Shown one piece after another: positions 1-9,696 of a stretch of DNA of 64,000 bases. The notes beneath the pieces are model-generated. The model worked only from the letters and a program-made list of their open reading frames with translations, was not told where the DNA came from and ran no database searches. Numbering within the stretch: position 1 is the first letter of the stretch; the number at the start of each line of letters is the position of its first letter. Source of the stretch: Flavobacterium foetidum (lineage in GTDB: Bacteria; Bacteroidota; Bacteroidia; Flavobacteriales; Flavobacteriaceae); NCBI RefSeq assembly GCF_004634245.1, contig NZ_SJTF01000006.1:124001-188000 (forward strand), read 5' to 3'. Made by a program: the position numbers and the translations under genes.

Positions 1-24
1 AGCTCGCTAAGTGCGTAGAGATGA

Positions 25-981
25 TTAGAATTTAATATGTGGTAGTTTTTCTCCCAATCGATTTATCTTCTGCTGGAGTTTTGCTAAGAATTTTTGATGC
101 TGTTCTGATTCGGGATTGAAACTTCTGTGACGAAGACTTTTCTGGATTTCGTCTACTTCTTTCATTATTGAAAATTCGGTTTCAGCAATATAATTCTCGC
201 TGAAAAGCTTCCAGATATAATCAATAGCAATTTGATTGGGATGAAGCATATCTTCTCCATAAAAACGGTAGTCACGAAGTTCATCCATCATGATTTCGTA
301 TGAGGGAAAGTAGGCAGTGTTCCGTTTTGAGTGTTCAGTATTCAGAACGGAGTGTAAAGCCGTAAACAAATGTGATTTACTCAATTGATTTTCTACAAAA
401 CCATCTTTAATATGTCTGACAGGAGAAATGGTAAAAATGAAGTTGATATTCGGATTTAAAGCCTGAACTAAGTCCATTATGTTCTGAATGCTTTTCTGGA
501 TTATTTCTACCGATAACAATTCTTTTAAAAATTGTTTTTGTGGTACTTTATGGCAATTCGCCACAACTTCATTGCTTTCAGTACTTCTATAAATCCAAGA
601 AGTTCCAAAAGTGATAATGAGATGCGTTGCCTCTTTTAGTTGTTTGTTTGTTTCTGAAATAGCTTTGTTAAGTGTTTCCAGCAACTCTTGTCGGTCGGCA
701 TTACTTAAATCAGAATGTACTTCAAAAGAATGCCAGCGTTCGTTGTGAAAAAAAACATCTTTTTCTCCAAATAAATCCTGATTGCAAATTCTTCGAAATA
801 ATTTCTCTATCGAAACCGGATTAAAGATAATCCCAAACGGATTGGTTTCGTTTTGAAATTTAAAATAATCAAATTTCTCCGCCATATTTTCTGCAAAACA
901 AGACCCCATAGAAAGTATTTTCGAATGATAATCGATTGAAGTATTACTTTTCTGAATTGGTATTTGGGTTCTGAATTGCAT
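25..981 (-). CDS. GSCFA domain protein
   Basis: The protein carries the family-defining segment near its N-terminus (SMGSCFAENMAEKF, about residues 25-38), then a long alpha/beta region with an ITFGTSWIY stretch and a late DMLHPNQIAIDYIW segment. The late Asp/His and the early Gly-Ser are consistent with an SGNH-hydrolase-like fold, which is what I know of GSCFA proteins; the substrate is unknown. I place the start at the ATG at 981, because the 14 residues upstream of it (to 1023) are Lys/Asn-rich and unlike the family, while MQFRTQIPIQ is a typical GSCFA start. Length is about 318 residues. It is cytoplasmic by sequence (no signal peptide). A hairpin separates it from the lipoprotein gene upstream. 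Confidence 0.85.
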   Translation of the reverse strand: MQFRTQIPIQKSNTSIDYHSKILSMGSCFAENMAEKFDYFKFQNETNPFGIIFNPVSIEKLFRRICNQDLFGEKDVFFHNERWHSFEVHSDLSNADRQELLETLNKAISETNKQLKEATHLIITFGTSWIYRSTESNEVVANCHKVPQKQFLKELLSVEIIQKSIQNIMDLVQALNPNINFIFTISPVRHIKDGFVENQLSKSHLFTALHSVLNTEHSKRNTAYFPSYEIMMDELRDYRFYGEDMLHPNQIAIDYIWKLFSENYIAETEFSIMKEVDEIQKSLRHRSFNPESEQHQKFLAKLQQKINRLGEKLPHIKF

Positions 982-1025
982 TTTTAGCGTTTTAAGCAAA
1001 TTTCGGTTATTTTTTAGAAACAAAA

Positions 1026-1050
1026 AAGCCAGAACTAATAGTTCTGGCTT
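1026..1050 (-). terminator. Rho-independent terminator after the lipoprotein gene
   Basis: A perfect 10-bp stem (AAGCCAGAAC / GTTCTGGCTT) has a 5-nt loop. On the minus strand it is followed by a T-run (A-run 1022-1027). It lies just past the end of the minus-strand gene at 1071. Confidence 0.8.
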
Positions 1051-1070
1051 CTTGATAATTGTATTTTTTA

Positions 1071-1811
1071 TTAATAGAAATACTCTGTAGTTGTAGTTTC
1101 TCCCTCTTCGGTATCTACACTTTTTGTTGGGTAATTAGCCGCATTATAAGTAAAAACGTAAGTTGACGTTACTACGTTATTATCTGAATTCTTTTCAGAA
1201 ATAATGTTATGCACCACTCCATCAGCATCGCTATCTTCAAAAGCAAGTTTATCCATTCCTAAAACATTTTTCATAGGATTGAATTTATCATCATGAGTAA
1301 AAGTCTTATTTGGACTGTAATCAGATGTTATTTTTACTACTTCTCCTTTATCAAAAAACACCTTAGACTCTCCATTAAGAGTGGTTTGTGTTTTATCATC
1401 TCCTCTGTAATTTTTTGCAGAAACAGTTCCGTCGGTATTGTAAGTATAAACCGTTTTAGAACCCAATTTATCTGTAGGTTCAGATCGAACAAAAACAGAG
1501 AGTCTTTTGTTTGAATCGTAAGTATAAGTGTTTACTTGCTCAAGAGTTCCGTTAGGAAGTTTAAATTCTATTTTGGTAATTAAGTCATCTGTGTAAGTAT
1601 AATAAAGATTTACATCTCCGGAATCGTCAACCATACTAACAATTTTATTCCCGTTATAGGTATAAACTGTGGTAATTTTTTCGCCATCAGAATCTGTCAA
1701 AATTGTTTTTTTCAACAAAACAGCATCAGTTGATTCTGAAGAAGAGTCATCACTTGAACAAGAGGTCAATGACAGCGTCAAAGCTCCAAAAAGGAGTAAA
1801 AGTTTTTTCAT
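1071..1811 (-). CDS. Putative lipoprotein with YD-like strand repeats
   Basis: The product is 246 residues with a lipoprotein signal peptide: KK start, hydrophobic LLLLFGALTLSLTS, lipobox Cys at residue 18, then a Ser/Asp-rich linker (SSDDSSSES) as expected for Bacteroidota surface lipoproteins. The mature part has repeated TYTY / YTYNxDGxxxxKxY segments about every 25-35 residues, resembling YD (RHS-like) or DUF4595-type beta-strand repeats. I cannot assign a function. It is probably anchored in the outer membrane. It stands alone, with a clear terminator after it and about 250 bp of AT-rich leader before it. Confidence 0.75.
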   Translation of the reverse strand: MKKLLLLFGALTLSLTSCSSDDSSSESTDAVLLKKTILTDSDGEKITTVYTYNGNKIVSMVDDSGDVNLYYTYTDDLITKIEFKLPNGTLEQVNTYTYDSNKRLSVFVRSEPTDKLGSKTVYTYNTDGTVSAKNYRGDDKTQTTLNGESKVFFDKGEVVKITSDYSPNKTFTHDDKFNPMKNVLGMDKLAFEDSDADGVVHNIISEKNSDNNVVTSTYVFTYNAANYPTKSVDTEEGETTTTEYFY

Positions 1812-2035
1812 TTTTTTTCAGGTTAAATTTATTGTTAATACAAACGTAATACTATCAAAAATCAAAACCTTACGGCATTCCACATTAACAAATACTTTTC
1901 TTTTTTTTATACTAAAATCTTAAAAAACAAACTTTGTATAAAAACAAAAATCATCAACTTTTACTAGAACTTAACAGCGTTAAAAAATTACATTTTTAAT
2001 AACAAAAAACACAATCACAAACTAAAACAATTGCT

Positions 2036-2043
2036 TATTTTTG
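2036..2043 (+). promoter_or_regulatory. Bacteroidota -7 box for the ABC transporter
   Basis: TATTTTTG matches the TAnnTTTG consensus and lies 26 bp before the start codon. I do not see a convincing -33 TTTG. Confidence 0.4.
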
Positions 2044-2068
2044 CATCTCCCATTTTTTTAAATCACTT

Positions 2069-3814
2069 ATGAAATTACTTTATACTTACATCATCAAACA
2101 TAAAATGCTCTTGTTTTTTGCTTTGATTATGGCCACAATCAATATCTGTTTCAGTTTATCAGATTCGATCATTACCGGAAAACTAATGCAAGACTGCGGT
2201 GTCGGAATCGCAAAATACAAAGGAAACGAAATCGGATTTATAAAATCTTTAGCATTCTGGCTTGGACTTTCACTCGGAGCGGCCATGATTTCCAGAATTA
2301 CCAAAAACTTTCAGGATTATTTTACGAATGTTGTCATTCAGCGTACAGGAGCGCAGATGTACACAGACGGAATCAAAAAATCTCTTGACCTTCCGTATGC
2401 CGAATTTGAAGATCAGCGAAGCGGTGAAACCCTAAGCAAACTAACAAAAGTTAGAATCGATTCTGAAAAACTGATTACACTTTCGATTTCCTTAATTTTT
2501 CAGACCATTATCGGATTTGTATTTGTTATTGTCTATGTTGCACGAATCGATTTTCGCATCTCGATTATCTTTTTAATTACGGCTCCAATTATCGCTTTGG
2601 TAAGTTTGTATTTAGGAAAAAAAATCAAAATCGTTTCTCGTAAAATTGTAAATCAGACCAATGCATTGGCGGGTTCCACAACCGAGAGTTTACGAAATAT
2701 CGAATTGGTAAAAAGCCTTGGATTAACCTATCAGGAAGAAAAACGTCTGAACCTGAATACATTTAAAATCCTGCAATTGGAATTACAGAAAATTCGTTTC
2801 ATCAGAAGTTTGAGTTTTATTCAGGGAACAACGGTTCACTTTTTAAGAACGTGCGTTGTTTTTGCTTTGTATTATTTCTTATTCGGAGGAAAAATCATAG
2901 TGGGTGATTTACTTACAATGGTATTTTTTACGTTTTTTATTTTTGGTCCTTTACAGGAATTAGGAAACTTTATTATCGCCTTGAATGAAACAAAAGTTTC
3001 GATGGAAAATTTCAAAAATTTATTGAATGCCCCAAAGGAATTCCGTCCTAAAAATCCAAAACATATTGGCGCAATCCAGAAACTGCTTTTCACCAATGTG
3101 AGTTTCCAGCATAAAACAGCCAAATTCAAAGCCGTTGAAAACATCAATTTTGAAATCAAACAAGGACAAACTGTTGCTTTTGTCGGGCCATCTGGTTCCG
3201 GAAAAACAACTTTAGTGAAATTACTAGTCGGCTTATACACGCCCGCCGAGGGTCAGGTACTTTATAATGATATCGATTCTACTGATATTGATTTGCTTGA
3301 TTTAAGAAAACAGCTCGGATTTGTAACACAGGATGCGCAATTATTTTCGGGAACAATACGCGAAAACTTACTTTTTGTTAAGCCAAATGCCACCGATGAC
3401 GACTTATATGACGCGCTGAAACGTGCCAGCTGCGATAAACTTTTAAGACGCGCAGAAGACGGCTTAAATACCACAATCGGCGAAGGAGGAATAAAAGTTT
3501 CTGGTGGCGAAAAACAACGTTTGTCAATTGCCAGAGCCATTTTAAGAAATCCGAATTTATTGATTTTTGATGAAGCAACTTCTGCTCTGGATTCTATTAC
3601 CGAAGAAGAGATTAATGACACTATTCGAAACATCTCAGACAAAAATAGAATCACGGTCTTAATCGCGCACCGATTGTCAACAGTAATGCACGCCGACAGG
3701 ATTTTTGTTCTAGAACAAGGCAAAATCATCGAACAAGGCAAACACGAAGATTTGATTGTCGAGAAAGGATTGTATTACGCGATGTGGCGCCAGCAGATTG
3801 GGGAAAGAAAGTAA
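2069..3814 (+). CDS. ABC transporter, fused permease/ATP-binding (exporter type)
   Basis: At 581 residues this has the normal length of a half-size ABC exporter that works as a homodimer in the inner membrane. Residues 1-310 hold about six membrane segments (first at 12-32), and residues 340-575 the ATPase. Walker A is GPSGSGKTT (about 373), the signature is VSGGEKQR (about 482), Walker B is LLIFDEATSAL (about 503) and the H-loop is IAHRLS (about 539). The substrate cannot be told from the sequence; lipids, peptides or drugs are all possible. It is a single gene, followed by a block of intergenic inverted repeats. Confidence 0.92.
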   Translation: MKLLYTYIIKHKMLLFFALIMATINICFSLSDSIITGKLMQDCGVGIAKYKGNEIGFIKSLAFWLGLSLGAAMISRITKNFQDYFTNVVIQRTGAQMYTDGIKKSLDLPYAEFEDQRSGETLSKLTKVRIDSEKLITLSISLIFQTIIGFVFVIVYVARIDFRISIIFLITAPIIALVSLYLGKKIKIVSRKIVNQTNALAGSTTESLRNIELVKSLGLTYQEEKRLNLNTFKILQLELQKIRFIRSLSFIQGTTVHFLRTCVVFALYYFLFGGKIIVGDLLTMVFFTFFIFGPLQELGNFIIALNETKVSMENFKNLLNAPKEFRPKNPKHIGAIQKLLFTNVSFQHKTAKFKAVENINFEIKQGQTVAFVGPSGSGKTTLVKLLVGLYTPAEGQVLYNDIDSTDIDLLDLRKQLGFVTQDAQLFSGTIRENLLFVKPNATDDDLYDALKRASCDKLLRRAEDGLNTTIGEGGIKVSGGEKQRLSIARAILRNPNLLIFDEATSALDSITEEEINDTIRNISDKNRITVLIAHRLSTVMHADRIFVLEQGKIIEQGKHEDLIVEKGLYYAMWRQQIGERK

Positions 3815-3822
3815 ATTTTCTT

Positions 3823-3862
3823 TAGGTGCTAAGTTGCTGAGGCGCTAAGATTCTAAGTTTTT
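3823..3862. repeat. Degenerate 8-bp tandem repeat
   Basis: About four degenerate copies of GCTAAG(A/T)T-like octamers (GCTAAGTT, GCTGAGGC, GCTAAGAT, TCTAAG). Related CTAAG repeats occur at about 19170-19212, also beside gene ends. Confidence 0.5.
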
Positions 3863-3866
3863 TATG

Positions 3867-3993
3867 AATTGCGTCCAGCTTTAGCTGGATGGATCATAAT
3901 TTAAATTAAGGGCTTTAGCCAAACATGATAGTTTGGCTAAAGCCCTTTTCTAATTCTTTCCTTTTTTTCATCCAGCTAAAGCTGGACGCAATT
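3867..3993. repeat. Nested inverted repeat element (25-bp and 17-bp perfect arms)
   Basis: Outer arms 3867-3891 and 3969-3993 are perfect 25-bp inverted repeats (starting AATTGCGTCCAGC). Each arm also contains the short palindrome CCAGCTWWAGCTGG. Between them, 3908-3924 and 3931-3947 form a second perfect stem of 17 bp (AAGGGCTTTAGCCAAAC) with a 6-nt loop. No coding sequence is present. It could be a REP/MITE-like element or a terminator for the ABC gene. Confidence 0.8.
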
Positions 3994-4071
3994 GAATTAA
4001 ATATTAAATGACATTATAATAACTTAAAATACTTTTTAGTAAGTACAAAAACAATCAATAAACGTACTATT

Positions 4072-4175
4072 TGTCATTTCGACGAAGGAGAAATCTCCAC
4101 AAGAAGCTCGACAAAGATTATTGCCTTCGATTGCGGAGTTACTTGCGGAGATTTCTCCTTTCAGTCGAAATGACA
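4072..4175. repeat. Inverted repeat element
   Basis: Arms 4072-4098 and 4147-4175 match over about 27 bases apart from a small indel. The left arm starts TGTCATTTCGAC and ends GGAGAAATCTCC. The loop is about 48 nt. It is non-coding and looks like a dispersed flavobacterial intergenic repeat. Confidence 0.75.
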
Positions 4176-4203
4176 TAAAATGAGAAATCACTACAAACAC
4201 AAA

Positions 4204-4232
4204 ACCCGACAGGTTTTAAAAACCTATCGGGT
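4204..4232. terminator. Terminator-like hairpin between ABC and alaS genes
   Basis: The stem ACCCGACAGGTTTT / AAAACCTATCGGGT has one mismatch. On the minus strand it follows the end of alaS and runs into a short T-tract, so it may end alaS transcription. Confidence 0.6.
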
Positions 4233-4291
4233 CTGAATATGGATAATTCCAAAGAAAACTTAGAAGCTCAGCTCCTTAGCATCTTAGAAAC

Positions 4292-6928
4292 TTATTTAAC
4301 AAACTCAACTGCTTTAGAAAGCGCCTCGGCAATTCCTCCTGCATTTTTTCCTTTTCCAGAAGCGAAGAAAGGCTGTCCTCCTCCATTTCCTTCAATATAT
4401 TTACCTAATTCTTTGATTACTGCATTTGCATTTAAGCCTTTGCTTGTAACCAATTCTTTTGAGATATAACAGTGAATGTTTGGCAGACCGTCTTCTACAG
4501 AAGCTAGAAACACAAAAGCATCTGGTTTCGAACTTCCTAAGGCAGAAGCCAAATCTTTTGTTGAAGCCATACTTAAATCTACCTGTTTGGCAAGGAAATT
4601 TACACCATTTACTTCCTCAAAATCATTTTCTAAAACAGTTTTCAGAGCGTTTACTTTTTCTTTTAACAATTGCTCAACTTGTTTTTTCAATTTCGCATTA
4701 TCATCCTGAAGAGAAGCAACAGATTTTAAAATGTCTTGCGGGTTTTTAAGTGTTTCTTTTATTTCAGAAAGTGTATTTTCCTGATTTACATAGAAGTTTT
4801 TCACTGCATCTCCCGTAATTGCTTCGATACGACGAATTCCAGCTGCCACAGCACCTTCAGAAATAATCTTGAAATGCCAGATATCAGCAGTGTTTTTTAC
4901 GTGAATACCACCGCACAATTCTTTACTGTCTCCAAACTCAATCATACGAACAGTATCTCCGTATTTTTCTCCAAATAAAGCCATTGCTCCTTTGTCTAAT
5001 GCTTCTTGAATTGGAATATTTCTGTGTTCTACCAATTGCAATTGTGCTTCGATTTGAGCATTTACAGCAGCTTCAACTTTTTTGATTTCCTCATCAGAAA
5101 CTTTGCTGAAATGCGAAAAGTCAAAACGCAGATAATTTGGGTTCACCAACGATCCTTTCTGCTCTACGTGTGTTCCTAAAATGTTTCTCAAAGCCAAGTG
5201 CATCAAGTGCGTAGCCGAGTGGTTTTTAGACGTCGATGTTCTTAGATCGGTATTTACTTTTGCGACAAAACCTGCCTCTAGATTTTCTGGAAGCTGTTTT
5301 GCAAAATGCAGAATCAAATTGTTTTCTTTCTTGGTATCAATAATTTCGATTGTTTCGTTTGCAGAAACCAATGTTCCCTTATCTCCTACTTGTCCTCCAC
5401 CTTCTGGATAAAAAGGGGTATTGTCTAAAACAATTTGATACAAGATACCGTCTTTTTTAGAATCAACTTTTCTGATACGGGTAATTTTTACTTCATTTTC
5501 TGTCTTATCATAACCAACGAATGTTTCCACATTTCCAGGAATCAAAACAGACCAGTCTTCTGTAGAAACTTCAGAAGCCGCACGAGAACGCGCTTTTTGT
5601 TTTTGCAGTTCCGACTCAAATTCATCTTCATTATAAGAGAAACCTTTTTCTTTCAGAATCAAAGCGGTCAAATCTTTTGGAAATCCGAAGGTATCGTACA
5701 ATTCAAAAACTTTAGTTCCTGAAACTTCTTTTCCAGATGTTTCGGCAACCACATTTTCCAACAATTGCAATCCTTGTTCTAGTGTCCTCAAGAAAGAAGC
5801 TTCTTCCTCACGAATTACATTGGTAACCAATTGTTGCTGCGATTTGATTTCTGGGAAAAATTCTCCCATTTGATCTGCCAAAACTTCCACCAATTTATTG
5901 ATGAAAGGCTCTTTTGTACCCAAAAACGTAAATCCGTAACGAATTGCACGACGCAAAATTCTACGAATTACGTAACCTGCGCCCGTGTTAGACGGCAATT
6001 GTCCATCTGCAATTGCAAACGCAACCGCACGTACGTGATCTACCACAACACGAATCGCAATATTGGTTTTATCCTGCTCTTCGCTGATATTTTTAACTTC
6101 GTTTGAAATATATTTTAAACCTGTAATTTGTTCTAATTTTTCGATTAGAGGGGTAAAAACATCTGTATCATAGTTTGATGTTTTTCCTTGCAAAGCCATG
6201 CATAGACGCTCAAATCCCATTCCGGTATCTACGTGCTGTGCCGGAAGTTTTTCAAGAGATCCGTCTGCTTTACGGTTGAATTCCATAAATACGTTATTCC
6301 AGATTTCGATTACCTGCGGATGATCATTATTTACAAGGCTTTTACCCGAAACCTGTGCTTTTTCTTCTTCAGAACGCAAATCAACGTGAATCTCAGAACA
6401 AGGTCCGCACGGTCCTTGATCACCCATTTCCCAGAAATTGTCTTTTTTATTTCCGAGAATAATTCTGTCTTCGTCAATTAGCGTTTTCCAGATATCCCAA
6501 GCTTCTTGGTCAAACGGAACATTTTCTTCGGGATTTCCTTCAAAAACAGAAACATACAGATTTTCTTTTGGAATCTTATAAACTTCTGTAAGCAATGTCC
6601 AAGCCCAGTTGATTGCTTCTTTTTTGAAATAATCACCAAAAGACCAGTTGCCCAGCATTTCGAACATCGTATGGTGATAAGTGTCAAAACCTACATCTTC
6701 AAGGTCGTTATGTTTTCCTGAAACACGAAGACATTTTTGCGTATCGGCTATTCTTGGACTTTTTGGAGTTCCGTTACCTAAAAAATATTCTTTAAACTGG
6801 GCCATTCCCGAGTTATTAAACATTAAGGTCGGATCGTCTTTAAGAACGATAGGAGCCGATGGAACAATCAAGTGTCCATTGCTTTTAAAAAAGTCTAAAA
6901 ATTGTTTACGTACGTCTTGTGATTTCAT
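4292..6928 (-). CDS. alaS: Alanine--tRNA ligase
   Basis: This 878-residue protein has the full length of bacterial AlaRS, which charges tRNA-Ala with alanine. The N-terminal class II catalytic core starts [19 protein letters not shown] and contains [26 protein letters not shown] and the [10 protein letters not shown] segment. The editing domain shows the zinc-type motifs HSATHLMH (about residue 565) and CGGIH (about 665). The C-Ala region ends in the glycine-rich [13 protein letters not shown]. The gene is intact, with no internal stops. It is divergent from the M23 peptidase gene across about 280 bp of AT-rich spacer. Confidence 0.98.
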   Translation of the reverse strand: MKSQDVRKQFLDFFKSNGHLIVPSAPIVLKDDPTLMFNNSGMAQFKEYFLGNGTPKSPRIADTQKCLRVSGKHNDLEDVGFDTYHHTMFEMLGNWSFGDYFKKEAINWAWTLLTEVYKIPKENLYVSVFEGNPEENVPFDQEAWDIWKTLIDEDRIILGNKKDNFWEMGDQGPCGPCSEIHVDLRSEEEKAQVSGKSLVNNDHPQVIEIWNNVFMEFNRKADGSLEKLPAQHVDTGMGFERLCMALQGKTSNYDTDVFTPLIEKLEQITGLKYISNEVKNISEEQDKTNIAIRVVVDHVRAVAFAIADGQLPSNTGAGYVIRRILRRAIRYGFTFLGTKEPFINKLVEVLADQMGEFFPEIKSQQQLVTNVIREEEASFLRTLEQGLQLLENVVAETSGKEVSGTKVFELYDTFGFPKDLTALILKEKGFSYNEDEFESELQKQKARSRAASEVSTEDWSVLIPGNVETFVGYDKTENEVKITRIRKVDSKKDGILYQIVLDNTPFYPEGGGQVGDKGTLVSANETIEIIDTKKENNLILHFAKQLPENLEAGFVAKVNTDLRTSTSKNHSATHLMHLALRNILGTHVEQKGSLVNPNYLRFDFSHFSKVSDEEIKKVEAAVNAQIEAQLQLVEHRNIPIQEALDKGAMALFGEKYGDTVRMIEFGDSKELCGGIHVKNTADIWHFKIISEGAVAAGIRRIEAITGDAVKNFYVNQENTLSEIKETLKNPQDILKSVASLQDDNAKLKKQVEQLLKEKVNALKTVLENDFEEVNGVNFLAKQVDLSMASTKDLASALGSSKPDAFVFLASVEDGLPNIHCYISKELVTSKGLNANAVIKELGKYIEGNGGGQPFFASGKGKNAGGIAEALSKAVEFVK

Positions 6929-7205
6929 ATTTAAATTAGAAAAATGTGTCTGTTTAATGTGTCAATTTGAAAATTAGACAATTAGATAAATGTTTCATTT
7001 GATGATGCGTTAAGTTTTTTATAATGAAATCAAAAAACTTATTATATAAACAATAAATTGTCTATTTTGCGCATTATCTAATGATAAAAATAGCCCCAAT
7101 ATCTAATCATTAATTCTTGTAAAAAAGCCACGTACAATTGAAACATTTAGCAACATTGTTCGTCTCACTTATTTTACAAGCTGCAAAAATAGCGTATTTT
7201 AAAAT

Positions 7206-8183
7206 ATGGCGAAAGTAAAATATTATTACGACTCAGAAAATCTGGCTTATACGAAAATAAAAACCAGAAAAAGAATAAAAGCAGGTTATGCATTATTGTT
7301 TTTACTGGCTTCTGCATTATTCGGATTTTTAGTTTTTGTTCTTTTAATCAACACGCCTTATTTCGAAACACCAAAAGATCGCTTGCAGGCACGTGAAATC
7401 GAAAATTTAAAGCTTCAATATGCTATCTTAAATAAAAAACTCGATGAAATTGACGAAGTTGCAGATGCTCTCGAAGAACGTGACAACAATATTTACAGAG
7501 TATATTTTAACAAAACCGAAATTCCGGATTCAATCAGAAAAGCAGGATTCAGGAATTCAGAAAAATACAAAACTCTTGAAGGATATAACAATTCTCAATT
7601 GGTTTTAAACACCACGAAACGAATTGACAAGCTTTCTAAACAACTGGCCATTCAATCAAAATCGTTAGATGAAATTTTGAAACTGGCCGGAGCCAAAGAA
7701 AATCTACTGCTTGCCATTCCGGCGATTCAGCCTGTGCAGAATGAGAATTTAAAGCGTGTAGCTTCTGGATTTGGATACAGGATTGATCCTTTCACGAAAG
7801 TGAGAAAAATGCATAACGGAATGGATTTTACCGCCAACACTGGCGCTCCAATCTACGCGACTGGCGACGGAGTTGTTGAGAGGGCAGATAATACAGCATC
7901 TGGTTACGGAAATCATGTCGTAATCAGGCATGGTTTTGGATACGAAAGCTTGTACGCCCATTTAAGCAAATACAATTGCAGACCAGGACAACGTGTGAAA
8001 CGTGGTGATGTAATTGGTTATGTTGGAAGTACAGGAAGATCTGAAGGTCCGCATTGTCACTACGAAGTACATAAGGACGGAAAAGTCGTGAACCCGCTGA
8101 ATTTTTACTACGGAAATATTTCGGCTGTAGAATATGTGGCTATTTCGCAGATGGCTAATCAAGAAAATCAATCATTAGATTAG
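7206..8183 (+). CDS. M23 family metallopeptidase (membrane-anchored)
   Basis: 325 residues with one membrane segment at about 28-50 (GYALLFLLASALFGFLVFVLLI), a coiled-coil-like stretch at 62-90, and a C-terminal LytM/M23 domain (about 180-300). Zinc-ligand motifs are HNGMDFTANTG (HxGxD) and HCHYEVHKDGK (HxH). Such enzymes cleave peptidoglycan cross-bridges at the periplasmic face; this resembles MepM-type divisome or elongation endopeptidases. All visible ligands are present, so it is probably active. A MerR-type regulator gene follows 50 bp downstream in the same direction. Confidence 0.9.
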   Translation: MAKVKYYYDSENLAYTKIKTRKRIKAGYALLFLLASALFGFLVFVLLINTPYFETPKDRLQAREIENLKLQYAILNKKLDEIDEVADALEERDNNIYRVYFNKTEIPDSIRKAGFRNSEKYKTLEGYNNSQLVLNTTKRIDKLSKQLAIQSKSLDEILKLAGAKENLLLAIPAIQPVQNENLKRVASGFGYRIDPFTKVRKMHNGMDFTANTGAPIYATGDGVVERADNTASGYGNHVVIRHGFGYESLYAHLSKYNCRPGQRVKRGDVIGYVGSTGRSEGPHCHYEVHKDGKVVNPLNFYYGNISAVEYVAISQMANQENQSLD

Positions 8184-8232
8184 TATTGTTAAAAAAATAG
8201 TATTTTTGAAATAAAATAGAAAAAAACAGATC

Positions 8233-8565
8233 ATGCATATTGAACTTTCCAAAGACAAGAGATATTACAGCATTGGCGAAGTGGCCAAGGCTTTTAATGT
8301 CAATGCATCATTGATACGTTTTTGGGACAGCGAATTTGACATCCTCAAACCTAAAAAAAATGCCAAAGGAAACAGGATGTTTACGCCCGAAGACATTACA
8401 AACCTGCAGCTGATTTATCATTTGGTGAAAGAAAGAGGTTTTACGCTAGAAGGTGCTAAAATACATTTAAAAGAAGGTCAGAAGAAAACGTTAGATAAAT
8501 TCGAAATAATACGTAAATTAGAATCGATAAAAACGCAATTGAACGACATTAAAAACGAATTGTAA
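8233..8565 (+). CDS. MerR family transcriptional regulator
   Basis: 110 residues. The N-terminal winged HTH reads YYSIGEVAKAFNVNASLIRFWDSEFDILKPKKN, followed by the typical MerR RMFTPEDITNLQLIYHLVKERGFTLEGAK. The C-terminal helix (KKTLDKFEIIRKLESIKTQLNDIKNEL) would be the dimerisation coil. There is no effector-binding domain, as in the short MerR proteins common in Bacteroidota. It lies between the M23 peptidase and the LemA operon on the same strand and may be co-transcribed with both. Its target is unknown. Confidence 0.88.
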   Translation: MHIELSKDKRYYSIGEVAKAFNVNASLIRFWDSEFDILKPKKNAKGNRMFTPEDITNLQLIYHLVKERGFTLEGAKIHLKEGQKKTLDKFEIIRKLESIKTQLNDIKNEL

Positions 8566-8598
8566 TTAAAAATTGAAATAAACTTAAATTAAACTAAT

Positions 8599-9183
8599 AT
8601 GAAAAAATGGTTAATCCCCGTAGGAATTATTGTAGCACTGATTGCGATAATTGCTTTTTGGTCAATTGGAATTAAAAATACAGCTTTACAGCATAGCCAA
8701 GCAGTAAACAAGGAATGGGGAAATGTACAGACAGCTTACCAAAGACGAAATGACCTTATCGGTAATTTAGTAAACACCGTAAAAGGAGCAGCTGACTTTG
8801 AAAAAGGAACATTGACCGCTGTAATCGAAGCACGTGCAAAAGCAACTTCTGTGACAATTGACCCAGCCAACGTTACACCAGAACAATTGGCTGCCTTTAA
8901 TCAAGCTCAAAGCGGAGTATCTTCATCTTTATCTAGATTATTGGTTTCTGTGGAGCAATATCCGACCTTAAAAGCAAACGAGAATTTCTTGAAATTGCAG
9001 GACGAATTGGCAAGTACCGAAAACCAGATTTTAACTGCTAGAACTCGTTTTAATGAAGCTGTACAAGTTTACAACGGATATGTTTTAAAGATTCCGAACA
9101 ACTGGTTCTTGAGCGAATACAAAGAAAAACCATATTTTGAAGCTTCTACAGGTGCAGATAAACCAGTTGAAGTAAAATTCTAA
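8599..9183 (+). CDS. LemA family protein
   Basis: 194 residues with an N-terminal membrane anchor (about residues 5-24) and the LemA helical core: VQTAYQRRNDLIGNLVNTVKGAADFEKGTL, then SRLLVSVEQYPTLKANENFLKLQDELASTENQI and RFNEAVQVYNGYVLKIPNNWF. LemA proteins are membrane-attached helical proteins of uncertain function. They often sit next to TPM-domain genes, as here, where two TPM genes follow, so the three probably form one operon. Confidence 0.93.
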   Translation: MKKWLIPVGIIVALIAIIAFWSIGIKNTALQHSQAVNKEWGNVQTAYQRRNDLIGNLVNTVKGAADFEKGTLTAVIEARAKATSVTIDPANVTPEQLAAFNQAQSGVSSSLSRLLVSVEQYPTLKANENFLKLQDELASTENQILTARTRFNEAVQVYNGYVLKIPNNWFLSEYKEKPYFEASTGADKPVEVKF

Positions 9184-9254
9184 AAAAAGAATTAGATTAA
9201 AAACGTAACCGTTGGAAATCTAAAATCAACAATCTAAAACTCTAAAATTATAAA

Positions 9255-9692
9255 ATGTCAAAAGTAGAAGATTTTTTAACCAAAGAAGAAGAGCAAGAAA
9301 TTGTGAATGCCATCGTTGAGGCTGAAAAAAACACTTCGGGCGAAATTAGAGTACATATAGAAAAAACAACTTCTAAAGCTCATTTCGACAGAGCTTTAGA
9401 AGTTTTTCATGATTTAAAAATGGACGAAACCAGACTGCAGAACGGCGTATTGCTTTATTTTGCCGTAGAAGATCAAAACTTTGTAATCTGTGGTGATAAA
9501 GGAATCAACGATGTTGTGGCAGATGACTTTTGGAACTGTACCAAAGACATCATGGTGAACCATTTTAAAGCAGGAAACTTTAAACAGGGAATAGTAGACG
9601 GAATTCTGAATGCAGGAGAACAGCTAAAAAAATATTTCCCTTCTACAGAAGACGATACAAACGAACTATCTAACGAAATCTCAAAAGGATAA
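9255..9692 (+). CDS. TPM domain protein (short form)
   Basis: 145 residues, essentially one TPM domain: EEEQEIVNAIVEAEKNTSGEIRVHIEKTT, then VLLYFAVEDQNFVICGDKGINDVVADDFW and HFKAGNFKQGIVDGILNAGEQLKKYFP. No signal peptide or membrane segment is visible, so this member may act on the cytoplasmic face. TPM domains have been linked to acid phosphatase activity and to photosystem repair in plants; the role here is unknown. The next gene begins 5 bp after its stop and encodes a second, exported TPM protein. Confidence 0.88.
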   Translation: MSKVEDFLTKEEEQEIVNAIVEAEKNTSGEIRVHIEKTTSKAHFDRALEVFHDLKMDETRLQNGVLLYFAVEDQNFVICGDKGINDVVADDFWNCTKDIMVNHFKAGNFKQGIVDGILNAGEQLKKYFPSTEDDTNELSNEISKG

Positions 9693-9696
9693 AAGA

